This document shows, one piece after another, positions 61,563 to 64,000 of a stretch of DNA of 64,000 nt. The DNA is from Straminergon stramineum (lineage: Eukaryota; Streptophyta; Bryopsida; Hypnales; Calliergonaceae): contig OY987269.1 of the NCBI GenBank assembly GCA_963920665.1, positions 8,496,501 to 8,560,500 on the forward strand, given 5' to 3'. Position 1 is the stretch's first letter. The number at the start of each line of letters is the position of its first letter. A program made the position numbers and the translations under genes. Under the pieces are notes generated by a model. That model was not told the origin of the DNA, searched no databases, and was given only the letters and a program-made list of their open reading frames with translations.

Positions 61563-63167
61563 TCAATCCCATTGGCGTTGCTCTTCCGCGACATTCACAG
61601 GATGGTACCATGACGGCTGCTGAATGTAACTACTCAATCGATAATTCAAAAATAACTCCTCATCACTCACCTCTCGTGTGGCCACGAGAACAAGCGTGTG
61701 CACATCGCTGACTCCACTGCCAGGTCGCTCCGACATTTCCACAGTGGATAATCTTCGCTCATCTGGCTCCTCGGGCCTCGCCTTCTTGCCCTCGTTGATC
61801 CACAGCGGGCCTCGTCTTTGCATGTCCAGCTCTTCATCATTTCCAAACATGACATTCGGAATATAAGCCCTCATGGACTGGTCCCTTGCAATGCAGAAGG
61901 TGTAAGGACAGATCATGACATTCGGTTGAACTCCTTCGGGTGGATGATTCGCAAAGTGGCCCAACGCAAGAGGGCTCCTCCGTTCCAGCTCGGAACCCTC
62001 TAGAGGACCTGAGATCACCTTGCCACCACCGACGAAGTGCCAAAAACTTGGGACAGGGCTTCGTTCACGGCTTGGCACCTGGACATCCAAGGAGATACCA
62101 TCCCACCATTCTCGATTATCATCACCCTTGCCCCAGGGTTTACCATCCACCACGAGACCGTCGTAACGAGAAATTAAGAAACCATTGTCCGCGTCCACCT
62201 TCGGGTACCCAGGCATGTAGCGGTACTGAGAGGGAGAATAGATGACTCCTGGGTACATGGAAACCACCGTCCCTGGTCCAGCTTTTCCTTTGATGAACAG
62301 ACCTGTGCCAGCTTCTTCGTGAGCTATGCCGGATGGTTTCAAATGCAATGTGAAGCCCGTGAGGTCTCCGAAAGCGGTCGCCACTTGGTACCTGTTGAGT
62401 GGCTTGGTCTCAACCACATCTGCGCTGCACAACATGGATATGTTACAGTTCCATGCCTTGACCAATTGATCCATCATCTCTCTTGCAAGTCACGACCCAT
62501 GGACTGAGGCATTGGACTGCGAGAAGAGATGGCATGTGCATTACTTAGGACCAAGGATTCATGGCTCAAATGACCAATTCGGTGGATCAAATTGAGAAGA
62601 ATATAAGTCAGATGGGGCCAGATATGATTTCAGTGCAAAACATCACATGCACTGGTCCAATTATAAATGAAACTGGACAAAAAAAAGTCCCGTGTATAAT
62701 ACTACTCAAAAATGCTAAAGATTTGCGGAGTTCAAGCACAACGTGGTTAATATACTAGTTATCGAAAGTGACGGTGCAAATCATGACAATTCCATCAATC
62801 TACCATCAGAAGCAGTTAGGCAAATTGTTATCGAGTATAACCAATGATATACTACTCACCGAGAAGGGGCTTGAGGTTCCGGTTGTCTCCCAAGAGCAAA
62901 GAGTAAACCACTCGGTCGTTTCTTCTCTGCAGGTGGACCTGGTTTCTCCAGAATAGGATCTTTCAGAAGAATGCTGTCTAATACAGTGGCCATCTGCTTA
63001 ATCTGAGCATGAACTAGCTCTTGTACTCGTTGCTGCTGTTCTTCAAAAGGTGTGGACTCAGCGACTTTTGCAAGTTCCGCAGCAGTCTCCGTTTTACCGG
63101 AGGCGCTCTCACGCTGGAAGCTGAGAACAACGAGGCCAATCGAATTTAAGTCACGGTACACACATAC
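61563..63167 (-). CDS. SETD9-like SET-domain protein (5' exon not resolved)
   Basis: Exons 62860-63167 and 61563-62424 join in phase (CG plus C) to 389 codons before TGA. The upstream exon encodes a helical, Gln/Glu-rich region. The second carries the SET core: GTGLFIKGKAGPGTVVSMYPGV, FLISRYDGLVVDGKPWG, LALGHFANHPPEGVQPNV in place of the usual NHxxxPN motif, and EVSDEELFLNY close to the catalytic GEELxxDY end. The order and wording fit SETD9, a small, poorly characterised SET family related to lysine methyltransferases; the substrate is unknown. The exon at 63,167 begins after CAG without an ATG, so at least one coding exon lies further upstream. A candidate ATG near 63,617 (MGSAYYPSQ) has no clear donor. 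Confidence 0.82.
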
Positions 63168-63768
63168 CTGCACGTTTTTTTCAATTTAGGCTTTCACTCC
63201 AGACATCAACGTCTGAACACTCAATAGCAGATGCCTCAATGTCATGTTTAAGACTAGCTGAAGGGCGGGTACAACGTACAATGTACAACCGACCTTATAT
63301 TATTTAGGAGTAAAGACAGAAATGAAAGAATTTTATTATAAAAAATGGATTACCTGTTTGGTTACTCTTGGCTGGCCATACCGACTTCGGTATGATGAAG
63401 AAAGTTCTCAGCTTTGTCCTCCCAATAGTTCCAAGTTCCAACCTCTATATTGCCTCACATTGGACAATCAAAATTCCAGTGATGTAAACCGTATTTTTGT
63501 ATGCACAAAGGGAGTTACACAAACAATACAGTACAGTAGATCCAGGCAAAAAAAAAAAAAATCGAAGAAGAACGAGACCCAGTCATTTGACTGGGATAAT
63601 AAGCTGATCCCATGACGCTAATCAATGCAGAGCACGCTTTACTTAAAGTAGCCACCATTTACACATTAAAAATTTAACCTAAGAATCATGCTATCTGCTA
63701 CTGCATCTCTTCGGTCACACAACAAGAATATCAGTGACCACAAATATTACAATCATCTCCCTAAGTGT
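63168..63768. other. Intergenic or 5' region of the SETD9-like gene
   Basis: This should contain the missing first exon of the SETD9-like gene and the 3' untranslated region of the next gene. No exon could be fixed with confidence; a poly(A) run lies at about 63,549-63,561. Confidence 0.35.
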
Positions 63769-64000
63769 CTAGGAAAGAAGGTTAAAAAACTCATCAGCTG
63801 ACTTTGCAACGGGTTTCCGTTCTGTGCCTTGAATACCAAATGACCCAAAATCAGGTGCAATGGTATCGAAAACATCAGGAACACCCTCCTTAGCACCAGT
63901 AGTGCTCCGCTCGCTTAGAAAATTCTGGTCCTCCAGGTGTGCACCATTAACAGATAAATTGGGAGCTCCACCAGGGAGGGCAGTCGATGCCGACACTGCA
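63769..64000 (-). CDS. C-terminal exon of an unidentified gene, cut by the window edge
   Basis: An open minus-strand frame enters from the right edge and ends with a stop at 63,769. It encodes a Ser/Gly/Asp-rich, probably disordered tail (TALPGGAPNLSVNGAH, EGVPDVFDTIAPDFGSFG) ending in KSADEFFNLLS. The short acidic-hydrophobic DVFDTI, DFGSF and DEFFNLL motifs resemble peptide motifs of vesicle-trafficking adaptors, but the gene is not recognised. Confidence 0.5.
   Translation of the reverse strand, partial: AVSASTALPGGAPNLSVNGAHLEDQNFLSERSTTGAKEGVPDVFDTIAPDFGSFGIQGTERKPVAKSADEFFNLLS

Noticed and set aside
1..64000. tRNA, rRNA, CRISPR arrays or bacterial operons
   Set aside because: No tRNA box pair, rRNA core sequence, regularly spaced repeat array or ribosome-binding pattern was seen; the genes are spliced eukaryotic genes.

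Overview
This window looks like one chromosome end from a land plant, most likely a bryophyte such as a moss. That placement is inference: bases 1-17 are plant-type telomere repeat (CCCTAAA units), the conventional genes are plant-type and rich in short GT-AG introns, and the intergenic DNA is very AT-rich. No species-specific marker was seen.

Bases 1-14,700 form a subtelomeric block built from a repeated module. A CpG-rich island packed with GTCCG/CGGAC words (four islands, near 2.95-3.29, 6.61-7.06, 9.65-10.09 and 13.69-13.99 kb) is followed by a TATA-like box and then an intronless gene. Genes A (28-2688, -) and B (7475-8557, +) share an undescribed N-terminal Cys/His domain. A continues into coiled coils and a RING finger that ends 12 bases from the telomere repeat. 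B ends in a Gly/Tyr-rich prion-like tail. Gene C (10274-11755, +) is a divergent protein kinase. All three frames are unbroken apart from four internal stop codons, and all four are TGA. This is the most unusual signal in the window. Whether it reflects CpG deamination, readthrough or a loss of function shared by the block cannot be settled from sequence alone.

From about 14.7 to 31 kb the DNA is AT-rich and nearly gene-free. It holds a CACTA-type MITE, a decayed Tc1/mariner transposase end and two members of a 0.93-kb family. That family has TTAA at both ends and terminal inverted repeats starting CCCCTAAAGG, a layout like piggyBac. A third member lies at 51.4 kb inside a large inverted-repeat complex, where a different TTAA-ended element occupies the mirror-image site.

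The conventional genes are CDC6 (31,367-37,674, -, 15 exons modelled in consistent phase), a methyl-CpG-binding-domain gene just upstream on the same strand (37,732-39,506, -), a 5'-truncated LTO1-like gene keeping only the last membrane segment and thioredoxin domain (44.6-46.55 kb, +), a pyrimidine 5'-nucleotidase (NT5C3-like, 54,254-58,901, +) and a SETD9-like SET-domain gene (61,563-63,167, -). The last exon of an unidentified gene lies at the right edge. The large first intron of the nucleotidase gene carries two tandem box C/D snoRNA-like units whose terminal stems show a compensatory base change.

Apart from the replication/chromatin pair CDC6 and MBD, the conventional genes show no shared pathway. 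Coordinates of spliced genes were worked out by hand from splice motifs, reading phase and remembered family similarity.
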